64,000 bases of DNA from CAWGXG01 sp963826505 (GTDB taxonomy: Bacteria; Chloroflexota; Anaerolineae; Aggregatilineales; Aggregatilineaceae): positions 1,674,001 through 1,738,000 of the forward strand of contig CAWGXG010000008.1 in NCBI GenBank assembly GCA_963826505.1, in the 5' to 3' direction. Shown in pieces: positions 25,949 to 35,635 of this stretch. The position numbers were made by a program, and so were the translations under genes. The notes under the pieces were generated by a model. The model saw nothing but the letters and a program-made list of their open reading frames with translations, made no database searches and had not been told where the DNA came from. The stretch's first letter is position 1; each line of letters begins with the position of its first letter.

Positions 25949-26987
25949 TTAACAGGGTGGATAGCCCCGATTTTCGAAGGTGAGCGGGTCGACTTCACCC
26001 CCATCGATCCGAATTTCGTAATGGATATGCGGGCCGGAGCTGTTCCCCGTGCTCCCGCTCCAGCCGATCACCTGTCCCGCGCGTGACGAGCTGCCCCTCG
26101 CTGACGTTGAAATCGCTCAGGTGCGCGTAATAGGTTTGGAAGGGGCCGTTTTCCAGGATGATCAGGTTGCCATAGCCGTCCGTGCGCCACCCGGCGAAGA
26201 TCACCTGCGCGCTGTGCGTGGCGATCACCGGCGTATACAGCGGAATCCCCAGGTCAATAGCGGGATGCCAGCGGTGGAAATACTGGGTCAGCACGCCGTC
26301 GACCGGCCAACCGGCAGGCGCGCAGCCATATCCTCCATACCCCGCTGGCAGCAAGCCCAACCCTAACAGGCCAGGATTGAGCGGGCCGCGCAGTGACGGC
26401 AAGCGCAGCGCCTCGCCGGTCGAGCGTACTGGCGGCGTAAAAGTCGGTGGGGGGACCATAGAGGGCGTCACCACGATCGTAGCGGTGGGCGAGGGAGTTG
26501 GCGTACGCGCGGGAGGGGTACGAGTAGGCGTGCGCGATCCGGTCGCCGGGACCGTGACACGTGGCGGGGATGCGGTCAGACTTGGAGTAGCCGTCGGGAC
26601 AGGCGTAAATGTCTGGGTGGGGGTACGCGTAGGCGTGAAGGTGGCGGACGGAGTCATGGTCGGCAGCGCGAACATGATGCGGCTGGGCGGCAGGTAGGCT
26701 CCGATAGGAGGCAGGCCCGCCAATGCTGCCGCCTGCCCCAGTCCACCGCCGTAACGCGCACTGTCCAGCGCCGCAACCAATGCCGGATCCACTGCAGCAT
26801 ACGCGCCCGCGATCAGATTGGAGTCTTCCGCATCGGGCACGGGCGCGAACCCGGCACGCTGGCGCGAATCCACGCGTCGGGCGGCGCGGTCCGCTGCCAG
26901 CCGAGCCAGGCCAAACGCCACCACGAAAACTCCGATCACGAGCGCGGCCAGGCGCAACCGGCGCGCGGTATCCGGTGAACGATCCAT
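25949..26987 (-). CDS. M23 (LytM-type) metallopeptidase with Thr/Pro-rich stalk, frame broken once
   Basis: A membrane-anchored murein hydrolase-like protein of about 345 residues. An N-terminal TM segment (LRLAALVIGVFVVAFGLA), a soluble part, then a Ser/Thr/Pro-rich stalk (repeats of TPT, about residues 110-200) lead to an M23 domain with HPAIDLG (zinc His and Asp), YYAHLS and HIHYE. One extra base near 26075 (in GGG-A-CAGGTG) breaks the frame just before the last motif. Removing it restores GQVIGWSGSTGNSSGPHIHYE and a stop at 25951-25949. Start: ATG 26987, preceded by GGGGAAG. It likely cleaves peptidoglycan cross-links or regulates cell-wall turnover. Confidence 0.82.
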
Positions 26988-27111
26988 GTCTTCCCCAGGG
27001 CATGCGGACAGCGTCACAACAGCCTGCATTGTACCATGCCGTCCGGCGGGCGGTTAGTCGGTGTGCAGCAAAGCCGACGGGGAGGATAGGGCGCTTCGCT
27101 CAACGTCCCGG

Positions 27112-27154
27112 TTTACAGCGCAGCGCGAGACGCGCTATAGTTTATACTATAGCG
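27112..27154 (+). promoter_or_regulatory. Promoter with overlapping palindromic operator
   Basis: TTTACA (27112-27117) and TATAGT (27136-27141) are 18 bases apart. A perfect inverted repeat, CGCTATAG-TTTATA-CTATAGCG (27133-27154), covers the -10 box. It lies 48 bases before the ATG of the carboxylate-amine ligase gene. A dimeric repressor bound there would block RNA polymerase. Confidence 0.5.
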
Positions 27155-27201
27155 ATGGTGTTTATAGCAGCGCGCTTGTGCGTTGACACGGGGGACCTGT
27201 T

Positions 27202-28407
27202 ATGCCAACTGCACCGCTCACCCTGGGCATCGAAGAGGAATACCAGATCGTCGATCCTGAAACCCGCGAGCTCACCTCGTATGTGCAGGAAATGATGGGC
27301 GAAGGGCGCGTCACGCTGGGCGATCAACTCAAACAGGAGTTCATGCAGTCGCAGATCGAAGTCGGCAGCAAGATCTGCAGCAACGTTACCGAAGCGCGCG
27401 AGGAACTGGTCCGGCTGCGGCGCACCGTGTCGGAGGTCGCCGCGCAGCACGGCAGGCGCATCGTCGCAGCGGCGACACATCCCTTCTCACGCTGGCAGGA
27501 TCAAAACATCAGCGAGGGCGCGCGCTACGACGACCTCGCCAACGAAATGAAAGACGCCGCGCGCCGCCTGTTGATCTTCGGGATGCACATTCATTTGGGC
27601 TTCGGCAAATCTCCCGAAGCGTTCGATCTGCTGATCGATGTGCTCAACCAGCTGCGCTACTTCCTGCCGCATATCCTGGCGCTGACCACCTCGTCGCCGT
27701 TCTGGCACGGGCGTAACACGGGTCTCAAGAGCTATCGCAGCCTCGTCTTTGAGAACATGCCCCGCTCCGGCATCCCACCCCAGTTCTACAGCTGGGCCGA
27801 ATACAACCATTACGTGCAGCTCATGGGCAGCGTGGGATCGCTGGGCGGGCAAGCGGAAACGCTCAAACCGACTGGCGGTGACAAGAATCTGGTGGGCGAT
27901 CCGACCAAGATCTGGTGGGACGCGCGCCCTCACCCCAATCTGGGCACGCTCGAAATCCGCATTTGTGACATGTGCACGCGCATTGACGACGCGATCGCGG
28001 TCGCCGCGCTGCTGCAAGCCGTCGTCGCCAAACTGATCCAACTGCGCAATCAGAACCAGTCCTGGCGCATCTACCGGACGATCTACATTGAAGAAAACAA
28101 GTGGCGGGCCGTGCGTTACGGCATCGACGGCAAATTGATCGATTTCGGCCGGGGCGCTGAGGTTCCGATGCGCGTGCTGGCGGAGGAATTGCTCAACATC
28201 GTGGATGATGTGGTCGACGACCTAGGATCGCGGGCGGAAGTCGGCCATATCCGCAACATCATCACCCAGGGCACCAGCGCCGACCGCCAGATCCAGATGT
28301 TCAACCGCGCACAGGCGGAAGGCGCGACCCCGATTGAGGCGATGCACGCCGTCGTCGATGGCCTGATCGACGAAACCGCTGAAGGCTGGCGCAAAGTCGC
28401 GCCATGA
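27202..28407 (+). CDS. YbdK-type carboxylate-amine ligase (GCS2 family)
   Basis: A complete 401-residue enzyme of the glutamate-cysteine ligase 2 family. The opening LTLGIEEEYQIVDPETREL contains the triple-Glu metal/ATP site. MHIHLGFG, GTLEIRICDMCTRIDDA and RNQNQSWR follow as in YbdK proteins. These enzymes ligate glutamate to an amine with ATP, but YbdK itself has only weak gamma-glutamylcysteine synthetase activity, and no gshB is nearby. The stop codon overlaps the start of the methyltransferase gene (ATGA), so the products may act in one pathway. A promoter with an operator-like palindrome lies upstream. Confidence 0.9.
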   Translation: MPTAPLTLGIEEEYQIVDPETRELTSYVQEMMGEGRVTLGDQLKQEFMQSQIEVGSKICSNVTEAREELVRLRRTVSEVAAQHGRRIVAAATHPFSRWQDQNISEGARYDDLANEMKDAARRLLIFGMHIHLGFGKSPEAFDLLIDVLNQLRYFLPHILALTTSSPFWHGRNTGLKSYRSLVFENMPRSGIPPQFYSWAEYNHYVQLMGSVGSLGGQAETLKPTGGDKNLVGDPTKIWWDARPHPNLGTLEIRICDMCTRIDDAIAVAALLQAVVAKLIQLRNQNQSWRIYRTIYIEENKWRAVRYGIDGKLIDFGRGAEVPMRVLAEELLNIVDDVVDDLGSRAEVGHIRNIITQGTSADRQIQMFNRAQAEGATPIEAMHAVVDGLIDETAEGWRKVAP

Positions 28408-29288
28408 GCGGCCAGCGCCGTCCACCCGGCCACGCGTCGGATCACCTCGCCGTCATCCGACACCTCTTTGATGCGTCCGCCGCGTCGACCTTCCATGACG
28501 CGGAACCGCTGCTGGCTCCCCTGACTGCCGACTTCATCGCCAATTTGCCCACCGATCCGAGCGTGCGCGCCCTGGACGCCGGGACCGGTACCGGACTGGC
28601 TGCGCGGCTGCTCGCGCCGCACGTCCGGCACGTCACCGGGGTGGACGTGTCGCCGTGCGCGCTGCAGTTAGCCCGGCGGTATGCGCCCGCCAACGCCGCG
28701 TTCGTACGGGCGGATCTGGCCCAATTGCCCTGCCCGCGGGGCGCGTTCGGACTGGTGATCGCGAACTTCGCCCTGCACATGACGAATCCCTGGCCGACCG
28801 TGCGCGCGCTGCGCCGAGTCCTCGCGCCGGGGGGATGGCTCGCCATCCAGGAATGGGGACCACTGGACCCGCTCCAGGGTGCGATTCTCGACGCGTTGGC
28901 CGACTTCGCGACGGATGATCCGCCGCCAGGGCTGGCCCGTCTGCGTGAGGCGGTGCACTTCCCAGGATTGTTGTGGGGAGATGTGCTGCAAGACTCGGAT
29001 GATTATCGCGACGTGCTATCAGAGGCAGGTTTCAGCGTGGAAACAGCAGACGAGATCGCACCGGTCGCGGTGCGACTGGAATCGATGGGCGTGCTGCTCC
29101 GTTTTGTACTGGCCCGGACGATCTTCCGCGCTGAGTTCGAGGCTCTTAACGAGTCTGATCGAGACTCGTTTGTGAATACTGCTAAGGCACGTGTACGCTC
29201 TTTCGTCGCGCCGGATGGGTCGTTAAGCTGGCAGCCGGTGGTGCTGCGTGCCACCGCACAGGCGCGCGCCGTTCAGTCGCGCACGTAG
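28404..29288 (+). CDS. BioC-like class I SAM-dependent methyltransferase
   Basis: A 294-residue methyltransferase. Motif I is ALDAGTGTGLAARLL, followed by VTGVDVSP (acidic ribose contact), ANFALHMTNPWPTVRALRRVL and LAPGGWLAIQEWGP. The motif order and the N-H/LHWT-like ANFALHMTN segment recall malonyl-ACP methyltransferase BioC, but no biotin genes are nearby. Because its start overlaps the stop of the YbdK-like ligase, it might methylate that ligase's product. The C-terminal third (about 190-294) is less conserved. It overlaps the converging small membrane protein gene by 16 bases. Confidence 0.8.
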   Translation: MSGQRRPPGHASDHLAVIRHLFDASAASTFHDAEPLLAPLTADFIANLPTDPSVRALDAGTGTGLAARLLAPHVRHVTGVDVSPCALQLARRYAPANAAFVRADLAQLPCPRGAFGLVIANFALHMTNPWPTVRALRRVLAPGGWLAIQEWGPLDPLQGAILDALADFATDDPPPGLARLREAVHFPGLLWGDVLQDSDDYRDVLSEAGFSVETADEIAPVAVRLESMGVLLRFVLARTIFRAEFEALNESDRDSFVNTAKARVRSFVAPDGSLSWQPVVLRATAQARAVQSRT

Positions 29289-29464
29289 ACCGCGATCAGT
29301 CCGCCGATCAGACCGGCTCCCAGGGTGAGCAACAACAGCGTACCGAAGACTGTCTCCATCAGGTCCGACGGGTTCAAAAACAGGTACAGCCCGCATACGA
29401 CATACACCACAAACAGCCCCAATCCGATGCGGTATGCCCAGCGCTCACGTGAGTTGATCGCCAT
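29273..29464 (-). CDS. Small two-TM membrane protein
   Basis: I start at the second of two adjacent ATG codons (29464), with AAGGA just upstream, giving 63 residues. Two hydrophobic helices (LGLFVVYVVCGLYLFL and ETVFGTLLLLTLGAGLIGGLI) fill most of the length. No family is recognised. It is the last gene after the ABC-2-like pair and overlaps the methyltransferase gene tail to tail. Confidence 0.6.
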   Translation of the reverse strand: MAINSRERWAYRIGLGLFVVYVVCGLYLFLNPSDLMETVFGTLLLLTLGAGLIGGLIAVYVRD

Positions 29465-29543
29465 CATCCTTATCTTTCGGTGACATCCTGACGCCCGACG
29501 AGTATACCGCGCTCCGACGCAGCGCGCGCCCGCTTTTTTCTGT

Positions 29544-30551
29544 TCAAGCGAGGACAGGACGCGCTGCACGGCGCGCTGCCAGATTTAGGAGCCCGTTCGT
29601 CAGCACGATCTCGACGGTGAGCGCGGCCAGCAGTGCCGCCCCCAGCAGCACGCCATAATCCACATCCGGCCAGGTTTGGAGCGTGGTTTCAAGATCCATG
29701 AAGCGCAGCCCCTGGTCGCCCCACAAGCCCAACGCCAGCAGTCGCAGCCAGCGCGCGCCCATGCCCAAATGCTGGAACGCCGCGCCGGATTTGCCCGCGT
29801 CCAACACGCGCATGCCGCCGCTCAGCGCCAGCCCAAAGATCGCGATCTCGGCGGCCAATACCGCCACGCGCACCGCCAGGGCCACTCTACCTGGTGTCAC
29901 CGTCGACGCCATTACCAGCCCGATTGCCGCGTTCAGGCCCAGCAGCACCGGCAGTTGCAGCAATGTCGCCGTCATCAGCGCCGCCAGCAGAACGACCCCG
30001 GCCGCGAGAGGCAGATCAGGGATGATGCCCATCAAGTAGAAATCGAGAGCGTGCCCCTGGTAGTGCGTCAGATCGGCCAGCATCAGCCCGGCAAACACCA
30101 CGCGCGGAACCAGCAGCGCGATCAACAGCGGGCGCATCTGGTAAAAGAGCGCAGCCCAGCGCGCGCGAATAAGTGTCTCCGCGCCGTGGCTCGTGATGCG
30201 CACATCGTCCCAGGCGCCGCGTTGACGCTCATCGTCCAGCGTGCCCGACGCCAGGAGCAGAACCGCCAACAGCGCGACGAGCTGCCCGATCAACACAGGG
30301 AAATAGAGCACTGCGTACACCTGAGAATCGCCCGTACCGGACAATCCCAGGGGAGAGTCACGGCCGGCAAACACGGCGCTAATCGTGATCAGCACCAGCG
30401 CCGCGCCCACTCCCATCACCAGCCGCATGACTCGCTGGGTGCGACGCAAGGGGATGGCCTGCCCACGCCGGAAATAGCGCACCGCCGGGTGATCGGGACG
30501 CGCCCAATCGGGCAGCAGATTGGCCAGAATCGAGAACGCGCGCACGCTCAT
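29544..30551 (-). CDS. ABC-2-like multi-TM membrane protein, second of a tandem pair
   Basis: I use the ATG at 30551, preceded by GGGAGGGA and overlapping the stop of the upstream paralogue (ATGA), giving 335 residues. About eight TM helices are predicted by eye. A soluble loop DDERQRGAWDDVRITSHGAE, followed by RARWAALFYQMR, recalls the cytoplasmic loop of ABC-2 permeases. The C-terminal GDQGLRFMDLE and VDYGVLLG also occur in the upstream gene (GDQGLRLLSWE, VDYGIWLG), so the two are tandem duplicates. No ATPase gene is adjacent. Function is unknown; it may be an ABC-2 permease using an ATPase from elsewhere. Confidence 0.65.
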   Translation of the reverse strand: MSVRAFSILANLLPDWARPDHPAVRYFRRGQAIPLRRTQRVMRLVMGVGAALVLITISAVFAGRDSPLGLSGTGDSQVYAVLYFPVLIGQLVALLAVLLLASGTLDDERQRGAWDDVRITSHGAETLIRARWAALFYQMRPLLIALLVPRVVFAGLMLADLTHYQGHALDFYLMGIIPDLPLAAGVVLLAALMTATLLQLPVLLGLNAAIGLVMASTVTPGRVALAVRVAVLAAEIAIFGLALSGGMRVLDAGKSGAAFQHLGMGARWLRLLALGLWGDQGLRFMDLETTLQTWPDVDYGVLLGAALLAALTVEIVLTNGLLNLAARRAARPVLA

Positions 30552-31567
30552 TCCCTCCCAGGACGGGCCGCGCGGCGTGCTGACCAGCGCAGCAGCCCGA
30601 TTGACCACACGATTAAGGCCAGAGCCAATGCCAGCAGCGGTACGCCCAGCCATATACCGTAGTCCACCCCGCTGATGATCTTCAACAATGTCTCCCAGCT
30701 CAGCAGCCGCAGCCCTTGATCGCCCGTGACTAGCATGGCGAACACGCTGCCGATCCGCCAGTCTTCACGATAACTGGCGGCCCATTGGTGGGGAAACAAC
30801 GCGATCCACCCGATCAGCATCGTCGCGGAAAACGCCAGCAGCGCCACGAACACAATCCCCTGGTGGATCACGATCAACAGGCCCCGCCGCTGATGCGAGA
30901 TGACGGTCGATACGAACACGCCATAGGATGTCGCAAACAGCAGCAGCGCTGGGAAGATTACCTGCGTGCCCACCACCAACACGAGCACCAGGATCCAGCC
31001 CAGCAGCGGCGGCAATCCTGGCGCGCCAACCCCCAAGGCCATGTCCAGGCGATCCCAACTGACTACCATCTGGAAGACAATTATGAGCGCGAACAACAGG
31101 CGCAGCCCGAGTATTGCGGTCAGCAGGATGCGCACGCGGTACAACAGCGCGATCCAGCGCGCATGCGTCACCAGGGACGCGCCATCACTGGTCACCTTGA
31201 CCATCTCCCACGACTCGCGCTGCACGTCAGCCGGCGTGCCGGACAGCGTCAGCCCCAAGCCAAAGACCTGGCGAGGCGCGCCCATCAACAGACCCGCCTG
31301 CAGCAGCAGCAGGGGGAAATAGGCCACGACGAACCACCACGCTTCACCCTTCAAGAACAACTCATCCAGCGCGCCATTCCAATAGGCCATCACGCTGCTG
31401 GCTGTGATCAGCGCGATGTACAGCGCGCCCAGGCCGCCGCCAATCCAACGCGCCCAGCGGTGCGGGCTGGTCATGGGCGCATGGCGCAGCACCATCCTAG
31501 TCACCGGGTGATCGCGACTCATCCAGTCGGGGAGCATCACCCGGCGCGCGCCTGGCAAGTGGCTCAT
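30548..31567 (-). CDS. ABC-2-like multi-TM membrane protein, first of a tandem pair
   Basis: A 339-residue polytopic protein. Its ATG at 31567 overlaps the stop of the addA-like gene by 4 bases, and its own stop overlaps the next gene, so it is coupled on both sides. The cytoplasmic loop RESWEMVKVTSDGASLVTHARW aligns with the paralogue's loop, as do the N-terminal DHPVTR and C-terminal GDQGLRLLSWE. Coupling to a DNA-repair nuclease is unexpected. It may simply reflect a compact operon. Confidence 0.65.
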   Translation of the reverse strand: MSHLPGARRVMLPDWMSRDHPVTRMVLRHAPMTSPHRWARWIGGGLGALYIALITASSVMAYWNGALDELFLKGEAWWFVVAYFPLLLLQAGLLMGAPRQVFGLGLTLSGTPADVQRESWEMVKVTSDGASLVTHARWIALLYRVRILLTAILGLRLLFALIIVFQMVVSWDRLDMALGVGAPGLPPLLGWILVLVLVVGTQVIFPALLLFATSYGVFVSTVISHQRRGLLIVIHQGIVFVALLAFSATMLIGWIALFPHQWAASYREDWRIGSVFAMLVTGDQGLRLLSWETLLKIISGVDYGIWLGVPLLALALALIVWSIGLLRWSARRAARPGRE

Positions 31568-34500
31568 ACGTCACTTTGCCCCGGGCCATCCAACGCCGCG
31601 CGCAGCGTCTCGTCGAGCTGGTCGAGCGCGGCGCGCCAGTCCTCCGTCCGGATCGTAACGAGTCGCCCAGGATGGATGTAATACAGCGCGACGTTCGGAT
31701 CCTGTCCGGTCTTGGCCGCGACAGCCTGCGCGTAGACGCCCACCTGGAGCCAATAGCGGCGCGCGTCGAGCAGCGCCTGATAATGTCCGACCGGAGCCGT
31801 TTTGTAGTCGAGAACGGTCCAACGCCCATTCCGTCGTGTGTCGAACATCAGCACATCCAAAACCCCATGAAAGGTATGCCCGTCCGCCGCGTGGAAAAAC
31901 GGTATCTCGCGGTAGATCTGCGTCGCACGCCGGACCTGTTGGCAGATGTCGCTGGCCTCATAGCGCCGCAGCAGATCGACCGCCTGCGGGATCACTTCGT
32001 CGAGCTGGCGTTCGTCGCTCAACCCGGCTTCCCAGGCGTAAACCACCAAACGCCGCTCCAACTCCGCCGTGTCAGTGTTGCCGGGCAGTAAATCCAGGCG
32101 CAGCGCGCGATGCACGACTTCGCCCGCGATGCGACGCAGCGCGGAATCGCTCAGCGGGCGTTCCGGAAGCGGGCGGATCGGGTCCGGCGCATCGTGTAAC
32201 ACACGATCGCGCAGCACCGTCTGGCGGTGCACCACCGGGTCGCGCCACCGCGGGTAGTCGGGCTCGGCCAGATGCGTCGCCGCGAGTTCGCGTGCCGGAG
32301 CGAGCCGATCGACCGGCACAGCCATCACCAACGATGGCCACACGGGCGCGATGCCCGGTACAGGTTGGCCGGACGCCACCGCCGGATCATCCCACCCGCT
32401 CACGGTCAAAGCGGTGAGTGACCGCGATGGCAAATCCGCGGGCGGACCAGGCGGGAGCGCGATTTCGCATGCGCCCCACGTATATGACCACGTCACCGTT
32501 GCGTCCGAATTCGGGATCGATCAGACCGGCCAGATCGTCAGGTTCGGCGCTGAGCGCGTCGAGCCACTGGCCCAACCACGCTTCCGGTGGGCACCGATCC
32601 AGCGACCCGCTGATCAGCAGCAGATCTGCGGCACGCGTCGCCCCGACATATAGCAGGCGGCGGCGCTCAGCTCTATCGCGCCGTTCGGCCAGGCGACGGG
32701 TCAACTGGTACGCAAACGGCTCGGCCACTTCCTCGCCGGGAGTGGCTTCGGGCAGCAGACAAGCCGCGCCCGCCTCGGGATCAATGCGAAACGCTGGCGA
32801 TTCTGTGCCTCGCCGGGCCCAGGAGGCATCCACCAGGGCCACGATCGGGAATTCCAGCCCCTTGCTGGCGTGGACCGTCATCAGCTTGACGGCGTTTTCC
32901 GCCTCGACGGCGGCTTCGCCTTCGCGCACTTCGCGGGCGGTCAGGTCGCGGGCATAGTCCAGAAACGCGCCCAATGCCACGCGCCCCGACTCACGCGCCA
33001 GCCCCAGCAGCTTTTCGACGTTACCGCGCCGCCGCGCTCCATTCGCCAACCCGGTGAGCGCGGCCAAAATGCCGGTCAGATCGAGTGCGCGCGCCAGCAC
33101 TTCGGCGACGGTGGCACGCCCGGCCATGTCACGCAACTCAGCCAGCACATCGCACGCAAAGTCGCGCGCGGATTGCTCGTCGCCGGGAAACAGGGGGGCC
33201 GCGTCTGGCGACATGAGCGCATCCCACAACGTCAACGATCTCCCTCCCGCATCGCGAGCCAGACGCAGCGCCAGCAGCGCGTCATCGCTCAGACCGAACA
33301 GCGGCGAGCGCAGCACAACCGCCAGAGCGAGATCGTCGCCGGGGGTACGCAGCGCGGCCAATAAATTGAGCAGATCCCAGACTTCCGGGCGATCGTAATA
33401 TCCACGTCCGGCGATAGTCAGATAGGGCAGTCCCGCCGCCTTGAATACATCCTCATACAGCGTGACGCTGCCCATCGCCTGGAATAGCACCGCCATATCC
33501 CCATAACGCGCCGGACGGTAGGCGCGCGCCTCGCGATCCCACACCGGGGCGGCTTCGTCCACCCACTGGTGAAGCTGCGTGGCGACTTCCCATGCTTCCC
33601 AACGGCGACGATCACCCGCGTTCAGACGCGGGCTGTCGCCGCCCGGCTGGCGGATCGCGATCACACATAAGGGCGCGGCGTGCCACGTTTCGCCGGGCCG
33701 GACAGCCGCCATCGGCATGCCTCGTTCGACCTCGTAACGCGCCCCGGGCCCACTGCCCGGCGTCAGAATGCGGCCAAATACCGCGTTGAAAGCGTCGATC
33801 AGCGGGGCATGCGCTCGGAACGAGATCGAGAGCGGCAGTTCCGCCCCGCCCCGTGCCAACAAATCTTCGCGCACGGCGGCGAAAACGCTGACGTCCGCGC
33901 CGCGAAAGGCGTAAATGCTCTGTTTGGGATCGCCGACCACGAACAGCCGCCCGTCCGAGCCTGGGCCGCCGATACCTGCCAGCCGGTAAATGATGTCGCG
34001 CTGGGTGGCATTGGTGTCCTGGAATTCATCAACTAGCAGCTGCCGGAACTCGCCGTTAACCGGGTGCGCGTAACGTTCTGCCACCGCCGGAACGCTTTCC
34101 AGCAAATCGTGCGTGCGCGCTTCGAGATCGTCGAAATCCAGCACACCGCGTTCGACTTTCAGCGCATCGTAGACCTCGGCAGCCAGCGCGATGACGTCGC
34201 GCCAGCCCATCAGTAGATGGGCGGCATTGGCGTCGGCCTCGGCGGGTGCGGGGAGACTGTCTTTTAGCACGGCTTTCGCCCAGTCACGAATTGTGCCCAG
34301 CGCTTCCTTTGACGCGGCGACCGTTTCCCTGTCGCCCCACGCCTTGGCCGAGCCGACGTTCAGCTTGATGCCGGCCGCCAATGCTTCGACAGTCCGCGCA
34401 AACGCGTCCGGGTCGCCGTTGAACAGCGCGTCCTCGTGCGCGAAGACCGCCCGCCAGATGTCGGCGAGCTTGTCGTCCGCGGGCAGGGTCTCAGGCGCAA

Positions 34501-35182
34501 TCCAGCCAAAAGCGTCGTGCAAAGCCGGATCTGCCAGCGCAGTGTGCATGGTTTCCTGCGTAGTTTCCGCCCACGTGGCCTGCCAATACGCGAACAGCGC
34601 CTCCGGCGTCACATCTAGCGCGCGCTCCACGTCAGTCGCCGCACCGCGCCGCGCATAGCGTCCCAACACGGCCCGCACATCGCGCAGATCATACAACGCC
34701 AAAATCTGCGAGCCAGGGCGATCTTCAGTGGTCAGGCGGGCCAGCGCCGTCTCGACCGCGTCGTCCAGCAGCAGCCCGGCTTCGGCCTCGTCCAGCACTT
34801 CGAAATCGGGATCGATCACGGCTTCGGCGGGGTTGGCGCGCAGAATCGTCGCGCACAGACTGTGAATGGTCCCGATGCGAGCTTGAGCCAACGCGGCGCG
34901 GTGTTCCAGCCAGCGGGCCAGACTCCGCTCGTCGCGAGCGGCAGCATCCGCGCGGATGCGATCCTCGATGGCGGCGCGCACGCGGCTGAGCATCTCGGCG
35001 GCGGCCTTTTCGGTGAAGGTGATCGCCACGATGGAAGGCAGTGGCCAGTCCGGATGCATGTCCAGCAACGCGATGAAGCGTTCGACCAGCACGCGCGTTT
35101 TGCCACTGCCCGCGCCCGCCGTGACAATCAGGTTCCGGTCGTGGAGAGTCACCGCCGCGCGCTGCTCTGCTGTCAAATCCAT
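31564..35182 (-). CDS. addA: AddA-type helicase-nuclease subunit, one frame break
   Basis: An UvrD-family helicase fused to a RecB-like nuclease, about 1205 residues after removing one extra base near 32467 (ATG-C-GAAATC). Helicase motifs: TAGAGSGKTRVLVERF (Walker A, residues 21-29), LLVDEFQDTN (motif II), VGDPKQSIYAFRGAD (motif III), LMTVHASKGLEFPIVALVD (motif V) and RRLLYVGATRA (motif VI). The C-terminal piece has the PD-(D/E)XK nuclease core GVLDVLMF and VLDYKTAP. AddA with AddB unwinds and resects double-strand breaks for RecA. The gene lies downstream of addB, as in other AddAB operons, but is separated from it by an H-box fragment and a repeat. Confidence 0.9.
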
Positions 35183-35208
35183 GGTACAGGGCCTTTCAAC
35201 AGAAGCGA

Positions 35209-35376
35209 TTCGCCGCAGAGGTCGCGGAGGAGACAGCGAGAAAACATGAGACGAACAATCGCCTTATGCACGTCGATCACCGCTCCAATGATTGCTTGAG
35301 CGATCGCGTTAATGCCTTGCCTTTCTCCTGTTTCCACTCTGTGCCCTCCCTCTCCTCCGTGTCCTCTGTGGCCTGT
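35209..35376 (-). pseudogene. CACAGAGG-type inverted repeat (copy C) enclosing a GxxExxY gene relic
   Basis: On the minus strand CCACAGAGGACACGGAGGAG opens the element and TCTCCTCCGCGACCTCTGCGG closes it as an inverted copy. Between them, 35316-35251 still encodes AIIGAVIDVHKA in an open frame, matching the N-terminus of GxxExxY proteins (IIGAAIEVHRxLGPG). The rest of that gene, including the G-x-x-E-x-x-Y motif, is missing. The element sits in the 195-base gap between the H-box gene stop and the addA start. I read it as a decayed mobile-like repeat unit. Its effect on addA expression is unknown. Confidence 0.6.
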
Positions 35377-35377
35377 T

Positions 35378-35635
35378 CTACCGCGCCGACCGCCGGTCAA
35401 GGTAATCGGAGGTTTTGGAGAGCAGCGCCGCCACGTAGACCGCGATCTGCTCAATCGAGTCGGCGGCTTCCAGCGAGATCGCCTCAAGGTTGGAATCCTG
35501 GGAGAGCACACGCGACCAGCCGGCGATCGCGTTGAGCGGCGTGCGCAACTCCCCCACCAGGATTTCGAGCAGCTCGTACGGCTCCAACGAAGAGGGGAAA
35601 TCGGGCAGCGTAGGCAGATCGCTGTCAGAGGTCAT
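35378..35635 (-). CDS. Stand-alone HisKA-like fragment without phosphoacceptor His
   Basis: An 85-residue protein. LVGELRTPLNAIAGWSRVL is a near-perfect H-box of histidine kinases (normally SHELRTPLNAI), but the His is replaced by Gly, and a second helix (SIEQIAVYVAALLSK) completes a two-helix hairpin. No ATP-binding domain follows; the stop is at 35378. Its start lies inside the end of addB (11-base overlap), so it belongs to that operon. It may be a dimerisation adaptor or a relic. It cannot be phosphorylated at the usual site. Confidence 0.6.
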   Translation of the reverse strand: MTSDSDLPTLPDFPSSLEPYELLEILVGELRTPLNAIAGWSRVLSQDSNLEAISLEAADSIEQIAVYVAALLSKTSDYLDRRSAR

